Positions 1-11,505 of a stretch of DNA of 64,000 nt are shown piece after piece. The stretch lies in the NCBI GenBank assembly GCA_026936325.1, contig JAPTHN010000011.1, forward strand, positions 37,668,629 to 37,732,628. The letters are read 5' to 3'. Below the pieces are notes generated by a model. It was given only the letters and a program-made list of their open reading frames with translations. It searched no databases and was not told the origin of the DNA. The position numbers and the translations under genes were made by a program. The stretch comes from Platynereis dumerilii. Its lineage: Eukaryota > Annelida > Polychaeta > Phyllodocida > Nereididae. The first letter of the stretch is position 1. The number at the start of each line of letters is the position of its first letter.

Positions 1-1530
1 GAGGTCAATGACATCCGGGCAGCAGAAACCTTACAAGTGGGAGCAGTTTGTATAAATGTCTTTTAACATATTAATTATCTGGACGCCTCTGGCGTCCAGA
101 TACTGTCTCACGACAGCCTACTTCCTGTCTTTTCTTGTGTTTTTCAGTTTCCTGTTGGCTGAACATAAGACATAGTGATGTACACAGTAAACCCATCAAA
201 CTTACTTTATGTTGCACACACGTGATCCAAGTGACTCAGACTGATATAGCAAACAGATAGTGGATAGATCTACAGATATCACCGGTGAATTGGTCCTTAA
301 CACCGAGAATAGCTGGAAATCTGTGTTGCAATCATAGAAAATTGACTGGATTCTAAATAGGACAATGTACTAGAATTATAACTGATATACTGTCCCTATG
401 GCACACCAGGGAGGGGGGACCAGTCTACCAGAATCTGATATGCTTCAGCGCACACCCGTCATCAACACGCGGTAGCCACCTAGCATGCAAAATACGCACT
501 AATGCTATTGGTTGGGAAAGCTATATAGATTTGCCGGTGTTCAACAACTAGATCATTAGATTGAAACTGGCATGCATAAACAATTTAAAAGGGGGTTAAA
601 GAGCCCTAAAGCTATTGACCAACTTGTGACCGACTTATGCTCAGACAGGATGAACTGTTTTACAACCATCGCCTCATTCACACCTCCTTCTGACCTAAAG
701 AATGGCTTTTTGAGGAAGCATACTACACTGGTCCATTTGTTTGACAATGTATAGAAACAAAATAAAAAGAATTCTCCCATGATGCATATATGTTTTAATA
801 AAGTGAAGTGTAGTATACATAATCAAATAAAAGTTTTACTTTTAATTTGAAGTTTATAAACTTTATACAGTGTACTTTTAGTAAATGCGTGACAGTTACA
901 AGGGTAACTGTCATGGTAAATGTAAGCTGCATATGCCTATACACATACACATACAGCAAGATTGTTGGGTAATTTGAAAGAGGTGTGAAAAGGGGTAAAT
1001 ACATTTACTCTGCCCTTGGTCCATTTTTCTAGGCCAATGTGCAATGAAGTAGGGCAATAGCCTCAGGGCTATTTGACTTCGTTTAAATTATGTTATTGCT
1101 TTCTTTCTCGAACATCTCAGGTTTTATTGAAATCATAAAAGTGGGTCTGCTTCATGAAGATGAGCTGTATCTACCTTAGCTTAAGATTTCCAAAGCAATG
1201 ATGAGCTGTGGGTGTGTATCTCCTCTGTCAGCTTAACACAACTATTTCAAGTTGTTAAACACACAACTCCATCACACACAATCAAAACACTTCATGCATC
1301 GCTATGTAGCAATACATTTATTTCTCTCTCTTAAGGCCCATTGGCCACTATGCCCTGATAACTTCTGACTACTGCTATTATAATTCAGCCAACCAGACTA
1401 CCAGACCAATATTATGTTACAATGTTCAGGTCAATTATCAGCGTCCAGATATGCAAATTGCAATTTGCCTTCTAGTTAATTTAATTTTTATTCTAATTTT
1501 AGTCTATATTTGTCTATGGTGAAAAATTTG
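1..1530. other. No gene recognised; non-coding or intronic DNA
   Basis: I see no convincing coding exon, RNA gene or element ends here. The small open frames around 556-1004 look random and have no recognisable domain. Because the gene at 1815-2587 begins with a splice acceptor, this stretch is probably intron of that gene or intergenic DNA. Confidence 0.4.
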
Positions 1531-1532
1531 GG

Positions 1533-1763
1533 GAGGGTTGATCTAGTGGTAGCGTGCTACGCTGCCAATTGCTGGGTCAAGGGTTCGAATCCAGCTCTTA
1601 CCAAGTTACCATGGCATATGCTGGATGGCTGTTTCAATCATTATTATCCTGATTGCTGTGTCCTCCTGTGCTAATTAGCCTACAAAGTGCATAAATATGA
1701 GACGTAAAGCAGATTCTCTGGGTGATGTAAAGCTCCAATTAATGACAATCATCCATCCATCTC
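1533..1763 (+). mobile_element. tRNA-derived SINE
   Basis: The head reads like a tRNA gene: an A-box-like stretch around TAGTGGTAGCGTGCTACG and a B-box GGTTCGAATCC near 1590. The T-arm stem is poorly paired and no CCA-ready acceptor stem forms, so this is a SINE head and not a working tRNA gene. The tail has a CTAATTAGCCTAC segment and ends in ATCCATCCATC repeats. A truncated copy of the same tail lies at 27528-27600, which supports a dispersed repeat. It sits about 50 bp upstream of a splice acceptor, hence probably in an intron. Confidence 0.6.
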
Positions 1764-1814
1764 TATGATGGAAATATATTTCTATGTCATTCCTCTTGCA
1801 CATTTTCCTTACAG

Positions 1815-2080
1815 GGAGAAAGCTGGAGAGTACACCAAACAGTTCTTGATGCCCTCATCGCGCTCTTTGACAAACCACACTCTGACAAAAGAAGAGATTA
1901 AGACTGAGGCTTACAGTTCTGCAATCGGCCATCTGGTTCCTTGTTTCCATAGCAATGCTGAAAGTAGTCATGGTGATTTCCAGGCTATGCAATCAGCTAT
2001 GCAATCAGTTGCCACTCCCGCTTTTGTAAAACTTGAGACAGAGGATTCACTTTCACTTGAAAGTCATGCCGATTTACAAG
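1815..2080 (+). CDS. Penultimate coding exon of an unrecognised gene
   Basis: The exon follows a good acceptor (pyrimidine tract, then TTACAG) and ends at a CAAG|GTACTA donor. It begins with one base of a split codon and ends with one base of the next, matching the acceptor phase at 2346. The peptide is hydrophilic, rich in Ser, Thr, Gln and acidic residues, with no domain I recognise. It carries two sumoylation-type motifs, IKTE and VKLE, often found in transcription regulators. Upstream exons must lie outside or be undetected here. Function is unknown; a nuclear regulator is only a guess. Confidence 0.55.
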
Positions 2081-2345
2081 GTACTATTTGAAGAAGGTAG
2101 TGTTCACAAACACTGTGTAGCTTACTTTTGTCGAATTTAGTGACTTGCTTTTAGCTCATATCCACATTATATATAGTTTATATACTGTATTATAAAAACA
2201 AATTATTAATGACTCTTTATGATGATCAAGATTCGTCATATCTATACTAATGACTTGGTGTAGATAGACTAATGGTTGCCAATTTTTGTTCCTATTTCAT
2301 AAGTTAACCATGCCTCATTATGTGATGTGTTTGTATATTTGTCAG

Positions 2346-2587
2346 AAACAAAAGACAAAGACCAACCGCAGGACACACTGCAACCCCTTCGAGTTGACTT
2401 CCAGAGCAAGGGTCCCTTCACACAACTATCTTCATCCCCTTCGAAAAGAAGCCTGGATGCCCTTGAACACCTGAGTCTTGTTCACCCCATGAAGAGGCAT
2501 GCTGGCCATGGTCAGGTGGGTCAGGAATCCTCGAATAGGAAATTACCAATGCTAGATGTTACCCCAACTGCTAGCACTGTTGAGTAA
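2346..2587 (+). CDS. Last coding exon of the same unrecognised gene
   Basis: The acceptor is TTTGTCAG|AAACA. Joined to the previous exon in phase 1 it gives Glu at the junction, then a Ser/Pro/Gln-rich tail that ends with TAA at 2585. The tail contains SSSPSKRS and PMKRH basic patches that could be phosphorylation or nuclear-localisation elements (inference). No known fold is apparent. The open frame continues upstream of the acceptor, but the splice signal and matching phase favour starting at 2346. Confidence 0.55.
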
Positions 2588-2997
2588 ACTGAACTGATAG
2601 CTGGTTACTATCCACTTTTTACAAAAGCTTAACCACACAATGGCATACATGTGTCACATTTTCTTCTGTAACATTTGTAATCAGACAGATTTTTAAAATA
2701 CATTTTTACAAAACTGAAAAATACAAAATTTGACAAATGTTTGGATGAATTTTTATAGAAACAGTGCATACCTAACTCCTACAAATCAGGTTGTTATAAT
2801 TAGCAAGTGAACATTTTCGTTTCTATAAAAAATTGTAATTTGATACATTTTGGAATCAACACTTTCACAGAATTTTGCTTTATATCCATCCCTTCATGAT
2901 TCCCATATTTTTGTTGCATTTGTTTTGTTGAAAACTATCATTGTTCAAGCTATATGTCTTTATGACAAATTTGTTATGATTTCTGTAATGTCCATGT

Positions 2998-3003
2998 AAT
3001 AAA
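2998..3003 (+). promoter_or_regulatory. Polyadenylation signal AATAAA
   Basis: A canonical AATAAA lies 411 bp after the stop codon of the gene ending at 2587. It is followed by GT- and T-rich sequence (TTGTTATGACTATGTTGTTA) expected downstream of a cleavage site. The intervening sequence is AT-rich and reads as a 3' UTR. Confidence 0.55.
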
Positions 3004-3169
3004 TTGTTATGACTATGTTGTTACATTGCTCTCAGTCTGTCTTATTCACTTTGGTAGCTTGGATTAATTTTTTGTCAGCATTGCAATGATGAAAATGCTG
3101 TCATATTGGTATGCTACAGCATGTGATTTTCATCCAAATGAGCCCTTATATTAGGTGTATTAAAATGCT

Positions 3170-5175
3170 CAGTCGAAAAAGCATGTGAATTTCATCAAAA
3201 TTGTGGTGGTAAAGGTCTTGATGATTTTTAATTGAGTATATATATATTGTATAAAAGGATATTAAAAATTTCTGTATAATGTTGTGACATATTGGCATGT
3301 AAATGACTACTTGTCTTGACTCGTTGCATACATGTAAATTTCGTAGAATTAGTTGGAGAACCTTTCTAGTGGGGTTTTGTTTTTGTCTGCAAATTCTTGC
3401 ACTTGCAATTGGTGACACAGAGACCTATTGAGAACACACAGTTCCAAATGGTGTCTGAGAATGTTTTTTCCCAATGGCATGTAAATTTCATGAAATTTGT
3501 TGGGAACCTTTTAGTGTGATTTGTTTTTGTATGTCAGTAAATTCTCATACTTGCAATTGGTGATATACAGACCAATTGAGAACACAAAAATGCAAATGAT
3601 AATGGCATGTGAATTTCATTAAATTTTTAGGAGTTGTTAAATTCTCACACTTGCAATTGGTGATACAGAGACTTATTAAGAACACATAGTTCCAAATGGT
3701 GACTGAAAATGTCAGAACTCAATGGCACATAAATTTCACTGAAGTATTTTGAAGCCTTTCAGTGTGGTGATCTTTTTCGACAGTAGTTGTAATTCTTGCT
3801 GTTGGTAAAAGGCCTATACAGACCGAAAACAAAATTTGAAATGACAAATGAAAATGTCTTGACTCAATGGCATGTAAATTTCATTAAATTTTTTAGGGCT
3901 CTCACGATTAACCGATTAATCGCCGCCGAATCGATTTTAGTTAAAAATCCATTCCACTTTGCAAAATCGATTAATCTGTTATTTATATATTTGTTCCTGA
4001 AAGACACTGTATGACATTCAATTTCTGGTTGTCAAGAGTGAATTGCAACTGAATTGCAACTGGATTGCTCAAGTGGACTGGCTAATTGGATTGGTTGTAC
4101 CTGATTCAAGCTTATTGATGTGAATGAAGTGTGAAGTCCTAATTGCAATTAATATTTTCATTGGAACATCTTAGCCTCTCTGCTTTGCTTCAAGACAATG
4201 ATATAAAAAGACATAGAACTTCCCTTGCTCTCTAGAATGGCGGGAAAACGGCGATTAATCGATTACGATTCGATTTTAGGCCATAGATTAATCGATTTTG
4301 AAATTCTGTAATCGTGATAGCCCCAAAATTTTTGGAGAACCTTTTGGTGATGTGATCTTTTTACTTTTCTATTGTTCGGTCAGTTCTGACTCTTGCAACT
4401 GGTGATCTAGAGAACACACAGAGTTCCTAATGGTGACTGAGAATGTCTTGACTCAATGGCATGCAACTTTTATGGAATTTACTGGGAACCTTTTAGTGTG
4501 GTGATGTTTTTGTATGTCTGTAAATTCTCATTACTTGCAATTGGTGATATACAGACCGTAATTGAGAACACAAAAATTCAGATGATAATGCCTCGACTCA
4601 ATGGCATGTGAATTTCATTAAATTTTTAGGAGTTGTTAAATTCTCACAAGTGCAAATTGGCGATACAGAGACTTACTGAGAACGCATGGTTCCAAATGGT
4701 GACTGGGAATGTCATAACTCAATGGCACATAAATTTCACTGATTTCTTTTGGAGCCTCCTTTCAGTGTGGTGATCTTTTTTGACAGTAATTATCACATAC
4801 TCTTGCAGTTGGTAAAAGGCCAATACAGACCAAAACAAAATTGAAAATGACGAATGAAAATGTCTTGACTCAATGGCATGTGAATTTCATTAAATTTTTG
4901 GGAGAACCTTTTGGTTTTGTGATCTTTTTACTTTTCTACTGTTCAGTCAGTTCTGACTTTTGCAACTGTTGATCCAGAGACATTGAGAACGAACAGCTCC
5001 AAATAGAGACTGAGAATGCCTTGACTCAATGGCATGTCAATTTTATTGAATTTCTAACAGAACCTCTTGGTAGGTATGGTGATTTTTTTTTTGCTTGTCA
5101 GTAAATTTTCATTGCAATTGGTGATCCAGAGACCTAATGAGAGAACACATATATTCAAGTGGTGACTGCTTCTTC
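3170..5175 (+). repeat. Satellite array 1, block 1 (about 150 bp unit)
   Basis: Diverged tandem copies of a unit of about 150 bp. Recurrent landmarks in order are AATGTCTTGACTCAATGGCA, TGTGAATTTCATTAAATTTT, GGAGAACCTTTTGGTGTTGT, a GTGATCTTTTTGACAGTAAA stretch, CACTTGCAATTGGTGATA and ACCTATTGAGAACACA. Copies differ by many substitutions and small indels, so the array is not young. A hAT-type MITE interrupts it at 3894-4325, and the LINE block begins just after it. Confidence 0.85.
3894..4325. mobile_element. Non-autonomous hAT-type MITE in the satellite
   Basis: A 432-bp insertion flanked by a perfect 8-bp duplication AAATTTTT (3886-3893 and 4326-4333), which is present once in the uninterrupted satellite unit. 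The ends are imperfect terminal inverted repeats, TAGGGCTCTCACGATTA and its counterpart TGGGGCTATCACGATTA. ATTAATCG motifs recur near both ends. The 8-bp duplication and the TAGGG-like ends point to the hAT superfamily. No coding capacity. Confidence 0.85.
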
Positions 5176-5550
5176 TGCTTCTGCCTATTACTTGGCACAT
5201 TCAATTTGTTGAATATTCTGCCAAGCAGCCAAGGTGTTATAGGATCTGCTAGATAGACAATAGGAAAGTAGATAAACAAGAATTGATAATTACCAATATA
5301 TAAATAAGAATATATATATATAGACTTTTATTTGACAACGGAATATCACATAGATACATGTGTCATAAATCAAAATTAAATAAATCATATAAGGAAATGA
5401 ATATGTACAAAAGAGGGATACAACATCAACAAAAGTACAGACAATACCCATCCATAAACACAAATTTCTTGTTCTGTAATCAATCATTTTAAAGACTATG
5501 AAATATTATGGAAATGCTAACAACTTAACTAAAAATATAACATCAATAAT

Positions 5551-7042
5551 TCACATTAGATCAATTGTAATTCTTTTTTTCATGCAATCATGAACATATT
5601 TACCTATGACACCTATGACCACGCCATCACTATTCATCATAATTAATCTAAACCTCTCTGCTGTTCCTAAACTGTCCAAATTAGGTATGGTATCTCTAAT
5701 TTTTTGCAACATAATTGTTCTCTCTGTTTCATAAAGTCTACAATTTAGCAAGAAATGTTTCTCATCTTCAATTTCACCCGAATCACAGTACACACATTTT
5801 CTGTTTTCCACTGGAGTTTTTGGTCTAGTAAATCTCCCTGTTTCAATTGCAAGGTTATGTGAACTGATTCTAAATTTTATGAGACTTAACTGGTGACTAA
5901 CGTTAAAATCCTGTCTTAAATAATTTTCAAGTTTAAATTCAGTTTTGAATAATTTGTAGGTTCTAAGTTTGGGATTTCTAACACTATCCTGAATTTCCAT
6001 CATACACTTTTGCATAAAGTTGTTATGTATTTTCTCTTTGAATGTTAACAGATGCTTTTTTGAAAAGTTTTGTTGAACCCAACATTCATCTAAATTAACC
6101 TCATTCAGGATTTCTTTTATTGTAGTGCACCAATTTGGTCTACCTGAGTCTAATGATAACACTAGTGAATTATAAGCTTGTTTTACTAAACTGTTATCAT
6201 CATATGACAATATTTTTTGCCAATAACTAATCAATCTTACTTTCATTTTTAACAATAATGGAAACCTCCCTGTCTCACTATACAGCGCTACAGTAGATGT
6301 AGACTGTTTCACTCTCAATGTCCTTTTCATATAGCTGAGATGAATTTTCTCGAATTCAGCTAATTCTTTGTTGTTCAGAGACATACTCCAAGAGAGGAGA
6401 TATTCGAACATCAAACATTTTAAATGCTAGTATGGGTTGCAAGTATCCAACGGAACATTTCACTTGTGTACTAAGTGCAAATTCTGCATTTCTGGCCTTT
6501 TCATTTAAATGTGAAACATTATTCTTAAACATTGCCCCCCTACTTGAAAATATGACACCTAAGTATTTATAGTTGTCAGTGATAGCGATTTCATCAACCC
6601 CATATTTAAATTGAAAGTTTACAATTTCTCTTTTCTTTCTAAACACCATTACATTAGTTTTATTAATGCTTAAAATAAGATGCCATTTTGTACAAAACGT
6701 ATATAAACCATTTATTAATATCTGTAACCCCTTTGCTGACTCTGAACAAAGAACCATATCATCTGCGTATAGCAAATGAGTTACAATATTGTCGCCTATT
6801 GTGATTCCTTGACTAACATCTAAGTACTTGTTGAGATCAGTTAGATATTCAGTGAAGAGATTAGGACTCATTATACCCCCTTGTAAAACTCCATATTCAC
6901 TTTCCAATTCTTTGCCTACTTTACCTTTCCATTTTACACGAAATTTTCCTTTGCATACATATCCATTAGTATATATATAATCTTTTATTGACATTCTCAT
7001 ATCATCACAGATACATATGTCATCAAATATAAAATAAAACAC
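5551..7042 (-). pseudogene. LINE A reverse transcriptase, C-terminal half (frameshifted)
   Basis: Two overlapping frames (7042-6356 and 6414-5551) carry consecutive parts of one RT. The first has GVLQGGIMSP, the YADD active site and KWHLILSINKT. The second has ETGRFPL, a motif recurring in LINE B and LINE D, and a CVYC...H...C zinc motif near the C-terminus. They meet in a frameshift near 6400, so the copy cannot make the protein. Residues upstream of about 6980 do not align clearly with LINE B, so a small extra rearrangement may sit there. Confidence 0.75.
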
Positions 7043-7101
7043 AATGCAAACAAGAGGACTACATCACTACATCTATTCTAAAAGCTAATTAATTGTAATT
7101 T

Positions 7102-9781
7102 TACAGAGGCAAATTTACTTAAGTTGGTGTACAAAAAGTTTCGCACAATCATACTATTGTATATTCAGAAATCCATGGATTTCTTAAATCTTAAATCATC
7201 ATATTTATAACTACTTAATAGGCTGGTCCCAGTCAAATTTCATTACTAATGTAATAATGTTATTCTAGCCAAAGTATTATATTCTATTAAAAACAACATT
7301 GAAATTAGTAGAAAAAAAACAAAAAAAACAACATCATTATCATTGAAATTAAAAACAATTGAAATTAGTATAAAAAGCAACATCATTATCAAAACAACAA
7401 TTTCTTTTTCAGAGCTGTGTGCACAGACTCTGAGCATCATGCAAGTGTGTCCTTTGATTGGTAGTCCAAAATTTTGGCATTCAACAGCAACATAACAATT
7501 GTCACAAATTGAGGGATTTTAAAACTGTTCAGTTTGCCATGACAATGGCTTCAGGCACGCACCAGCGGTAACCGCTCTATGTACGCGCTACTAAAAGTCC
7601 TGACAGATGCTGATAGGCATTTCATGTATACAAATTCATCATTTGAGTAAGACGCTGATCAGTTCAGCAAATAGGGAGGCTCTTTATCGCTAAAAGACTT
7701 TGACAGTTTATTCATTTTGGTTTTTCTTTTATGTTACTTTTTATTCCATTATTTTGTTGAGGTAGGAGCCTAGGGCTAGTATCATTTCGGGTCTTTTATC
7801 TGACATAATTAATTTGAACTTTTGGTTGCAATCAAGATTATTATAGTCAGGTATTAGTTTGATGACTTTACTTAAGAGCTCTGTTCTTGGGACATTATTA
7901 TAATTACATGTTAAAAGGCTGTGCACTTCATCTTCTACATCACCGCTGTTACATTTGTCACATTTTCTCAATTCTATAGGAGTTTTAGGTATATTATGTC
8001 TACCCGTTTCAATTTTTAGGTTGTGGGAGCTTTACTTTGAATCTAGCGATGTTTCAATACGTTTTCTTTGAGAGATTTAGATTTAGGTAGGGTTCTAAGC
8101 AATAACTGGTCTTAAATAGTTTATATGTGCGTAACTTTGGAAATTTATCTGAGTCATTTATTGTACTGAGAATTTTAGTCTGTTCTTTAGTATACAGATG
8201 GAATTTTACTTCCTTTATTAAAGAGTCAGGTTCAACTGATGCCCAATTTGTAATGTCAGCATCATTCATTACTTTTCCTATTTTGCTATACCAGTTTTCT
8301 TGACCGGCACTGTGAAGCTTTTCTTGGATAGATAGGCATTTGTTTAAAATATCATGACTTGGGATACTTCTCACTCTGGCCCAGTAGTTTACAGTTGCTA
8401 ATTGCTGTCTTAATCTTAGAGGGAATCTACCTGTCTCTGCATACACGGCAGGTGTTGGTGTTTGTCTTCTAAGGATGTGCTTAAGGTAGCCAATCTGTAT
8501 TTTCTCAATTTTAGTTATTTCAGTTTTACTAGACCAAAACATGCTGTTATATTCTAGGATTGGAAGGACATAACTATCGAACATTTTGATACTCAAAGGC
8601 GGCGGTATATGACCTAGTGGTTTCATGCGCCCATGTAGGGCAAATAAAGCCTTTTGCGCTTGGGTGGCAATGTAATCTGGCATTTGTTTATGAATGTTTT
8701 TGTGAGCACTAATGGTGTGACCCAAGTATTTAAAATTGTCAACATTGTCGATGTTCTGTTTATTATAAACAAAATTATTTTTACTTTTGGTACTAATTTG
8801 CATTACTTTAGTTTTTGCTGTATTTACAATTAAGTGCCATTTTGTACAGAATTTATGCAGCGAGTCAATGCTGTTCTGCAGACCTTGAGCAGTTTCAGAT
8901 ATCAGGACTATGTCGTCTGCATAGAGAAGGTGTGTAAATAGGGTTCCTTCTATTTCTATTCCATCTGCCCTATTTAGATAATCTGGGAGATCAGAAAGGA
9001 ACTCATTGAACAGTTTGGGGCTCAAGATACCACCCTGAAGAACACCAAAGACACTGTCGATTGATGCACTTAGCTTGCCTTGCTGGTGTACCTTAGCCTG
9101 AGCTTTTTCAAACATACTCATGATAATTTTAAGCATCTTTACACCTATTTGTTTTTTATGTAGTTTGTAGTAAAGGGCCTTTCTATTTATGTAGTCAAAA
9201 GCTTTAGTAAAATCTACAAAGCATAAATATATAGGTTTTTTGTAAAAGTTTTGATGGCTAACTATGGTGTCTAGCACAAATACACAGTCAGTTGTTCCAC
9301 GTGATGGTGTGAAACCAAACTGGAAAGGATCATCTAAGGACATGGCATCATTTTTAAAATATAGCCTGGCATTTAGGATAGAGTCAAAAACTTTAGCCAT
9401 TGCTACTGTAATAGTTATTTTTCTATAATTATCTGGATTGCTAGAGTCACCTTTTTTATGAAGAGCATTTATAAGCCCTTCTGCCCATTGGGTGGGATAT
9501 TCACCTTTGTCAAGTATGTAGTTAAAGATAGCACAGAAAGGTGCTGTTAACTCATCTGCTACATATTTATAGAATTCACCACTTATTCCATCTATTCCTG
9601 CAGCTTTATTATTTTTGAGTTTCTGTAAGTTTAATTTAACCTCAGCCTCTGTAATATGACTATCACATATGCTCAGACTAATTTGGTCAGGGACCTCATC
9701 AGTTAACAGTATTTGATTTACCTTATCATTAATTTCATCCATGTGTTCAAGATCAAACTGGGGGCAGGCTGGTGGATGCAC
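7102..9781 (-). mobile_element. LINE B, inserted in LINE A
   Basis: A second copy of the same LINE family, same orientation, lies inside LINE A. A 9-bp sequence TTGTAATTT occurs at both boundaries (7093-7101 and 9782-9790) and is the likely target duplication. The 5' end is truncated after the endonuclease region, so the copy starts shortly before the RT. The 3' part (7102-7740) is non-coding with AAC/ATT-rich low-complexity stretches at 7290-7400 and no clear poly(A). Confidence 0.7.
7741..9781 (-). pseudogene. LINE B reverse transcriptase ORF2 (5' truncated, frameshifted)
   Basis: The frame contains, in order, a pre-RT region (KLKNNKAAGIDGISGEFYK), RT fingers (NPDNYRKITI), FVDFTKAFDYINRK, GVLQGGILSPKLF, the catalytic LLYADDIVL, KWHLIVNTAKTKV and the family motif AETGRFPL. 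The C-terminal CDKC...H...C zinc motif lies in another frame (7971-7741), showing a frameshift near 8040. The open frame also runs upstream into the 121 residues of LINE A, so a single 695-codon frame holds two partial RT domains joined by chance at the insertion point. Confidence 0.8.
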
Positions 9782-10141
9782 TTGTAATTTCAGCATTTTA
9801 CCTGATAAACCTCTTTGACCTAACTTATAATACAATGCATTGCGGTTGACATAATCGAAAGCTTTGGTAAAATCTACAAAACACACCCACAAATTTTTGT
9901 TCCTCGTTTTTTGTAATGCAATCATAGAATTAAGCATGAATATGCTATCCACAGTGCTACATCCTTTTTTAAAACCAAACTGATGACAGTCATCAATCTC
10001 TAACACGATATTTTTGAAAACTAGTCTTTCGTTTGGAATTGATTCTAAAATTTTACCAACGCCTGGCATTACCGTTATCTTTCGGTAATTATCAGCTATA
10101 TTGACAGAATTTTTCTTATGGACTGGACTAATGAGACCCAC
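9782..10141 (-). pseudogene. LINE A reverse transcriptase, N-terminal fragment
   Basis: About 121 residues starting GLISPVHKKNS, with NYRKITVMPGVGKILES, QFGFKKGCSTVDSIF and FVDFTKAFDYVNR. It parallels residues about 225-345 of the following LINE B frame, so it is a second copy of the same RT region and not part of one protein. It ends at GKMLKL, where LINE B begins. Confidence 0.8.
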
Positions 10142-10164
10142 AGCCCATTGTGAACAAAGAACTG

Positions 10165-11505
10165 AATAAAAATAGGGTAATACATATATATGTGGCTATG
10201 TATTTTAATTGTTTAATTTTGAAAGTTTAGATTTAAATGACTTAATTGTTGGAGCTGAAGATACTTGCAAAGCAAGCAGGTTCCAGTCTCGAACTGTTCG
10301 GGGAAAAAAATGAATTTTTGTGGTAACAAGTAGTGGAATCCGGAATCGCGTAATTATGAGCCTGCCTATATTTTGTATGATGTTGGTGGCTAGGAGGTTT
10401 TATGTATGGTGGTAAATTAATTTGGATGATGTTGATGATTTTATAGAAGAACTGAAGTCTGGTGTGCTGGCGACGTGTTGATAAGAGTGGCCATTTTAGT
10501 GTTTCGATCATACATGACACTGGGGTGGTGTTTGGGCCATAACGATATTTGTTAAGAACCCTTCTGGCCGCTCGTCGCTGCACTGCTTCAATTTTATTTA
10601 CATTTTTGGAAGTATATGGGTCCAAGACTGCAGAGGCATATTCCAGGTGTGGACAAACTAGAGAATAATATGCTAGGCTTTTGATGTTGTTGGAGGAAAT
10701 TCTTAAGTTATGTCTTAAAAAAGCTAAGCATCTGTTTGCTTTGTTGATGATGTCTATATGATCATTCCATCTCAAGTCATGTGAAATTGTTATACCTAGA
10801 TATTTGGCATTATCGACTACCTTCAGAGTTTGGCCATGTAATGTATAGTTAGCGTGGATGATATTGCGGCGATTTCAAGAAACATAGAGAACATGGCATT
10901 TATCAGGATGGAACTCCATTTGCCAAAGCCTTTCCCATTCAGCAATTTTGTCTAGATCTGCTTGGAGTGTTCGTGCATCCTCTTCGTTCTTCACAATTAA
11001 GTAGGCAATTGTGTCGTCCGCAAAAAGTCTGACGGTAGAGCTGATGTTATCTTACATATCATAAATAAAGAAAAGAAATAAAGAAGGTCCTAAAACTGAG
11101 CCTTGGGGAACTCCAGAGATGACGTCTGCTGTGTAAGATGTTTCTTCTTCGAGGACTACTGTTTTGAGTTCGATTGCTTAGGAAGCCCTCGATCCATTTG
11201 TTGGTTTTGTTGGTGATGTCATACCTCTTAAGCTTCATAAGGAGTCTCTTATGTCCAACCTTATCGAAGGACTTGGAAAAATCCATGATCAAAATGTCTG
11301 ATTTAATCTTCTTGTTCATATTATTACAGATGTCATCCTCAAATTCAATCAGTTGCGTTTCACATGACGGCTTACTGCGGAAACCATGCTGTAGCCTAAT
11401 CTGTATAGAATGTTATATTTGTCCGCATGTTGCATTACGTGGCTTGTGATGATGTGTTCCATTATGGGCCTGTAGTTAGATGGTTTGCTTTTGTCCCAAT
11501 GTCTT
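10165..11505 (-). mobile_element. LINE C, CR1-like (5' truncated)
   Basis: Minus-strand pieces of a different LINE. From 5' to 3': QHGFRSKPSCETQLIEF-like coding at 11410-11340, MDFSKSFDKVGHKRLLMKLK at 11320-11200, the FADDT catalytic motif near 11015, then a 177-residue thumb/C-terminal region (10775-10242) with KANRCLAFLRHNLRI, HLEYASAVLDPY and VQRRAARRVLNKY. These are hallmarks of CR1/jockey-group elements and unlike LINE A/B. Several frame breaks. Its 5' truncation abuts satellite 1 and its 3' end abuts LINE A. Confidence 0.75.

Larger units (their letters stand above)
5310..10160 (-). mobile_element. LINE A (jockey/I-like non-LTR), interrupted by LINE B
   Basis: A minus-strand non-LTR retrotransposon in two pieces. 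The upstream piece (about 10160-9782) encodes the N-terminal half of a reverse transcriptase, with an FVDFTKAFDYVNR core. The downstream piece (about 7092-5310) carries GVLQGGIMSPNLF, the LLYADDMVL catalytic motif and a C-terminal CX2CX9HX4C zinc motif. LINE B lies between them. The 5' end is truncated inside the RT next to LINE C. The 3' end near 5310 resembles the 3' end of LINE D (47311), with an ACAACG...GTCATAA segment after the coding region. Confidence 0.75.

Noticed and set aside
1540-1610. Functional tRNA gene
   Set aside because: A and B boxes are present, but T-arm and acceptor stems do not pair well, and a SINE-like tail with a second partial copy at 27528 explains it better.
8054-10141. 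One 695-residue protein with two RT domains
   Set aside because: The duplication at the junction and the LINE A remainder at 7042-5551 show that it is a nested insertion and not a designed fusion.
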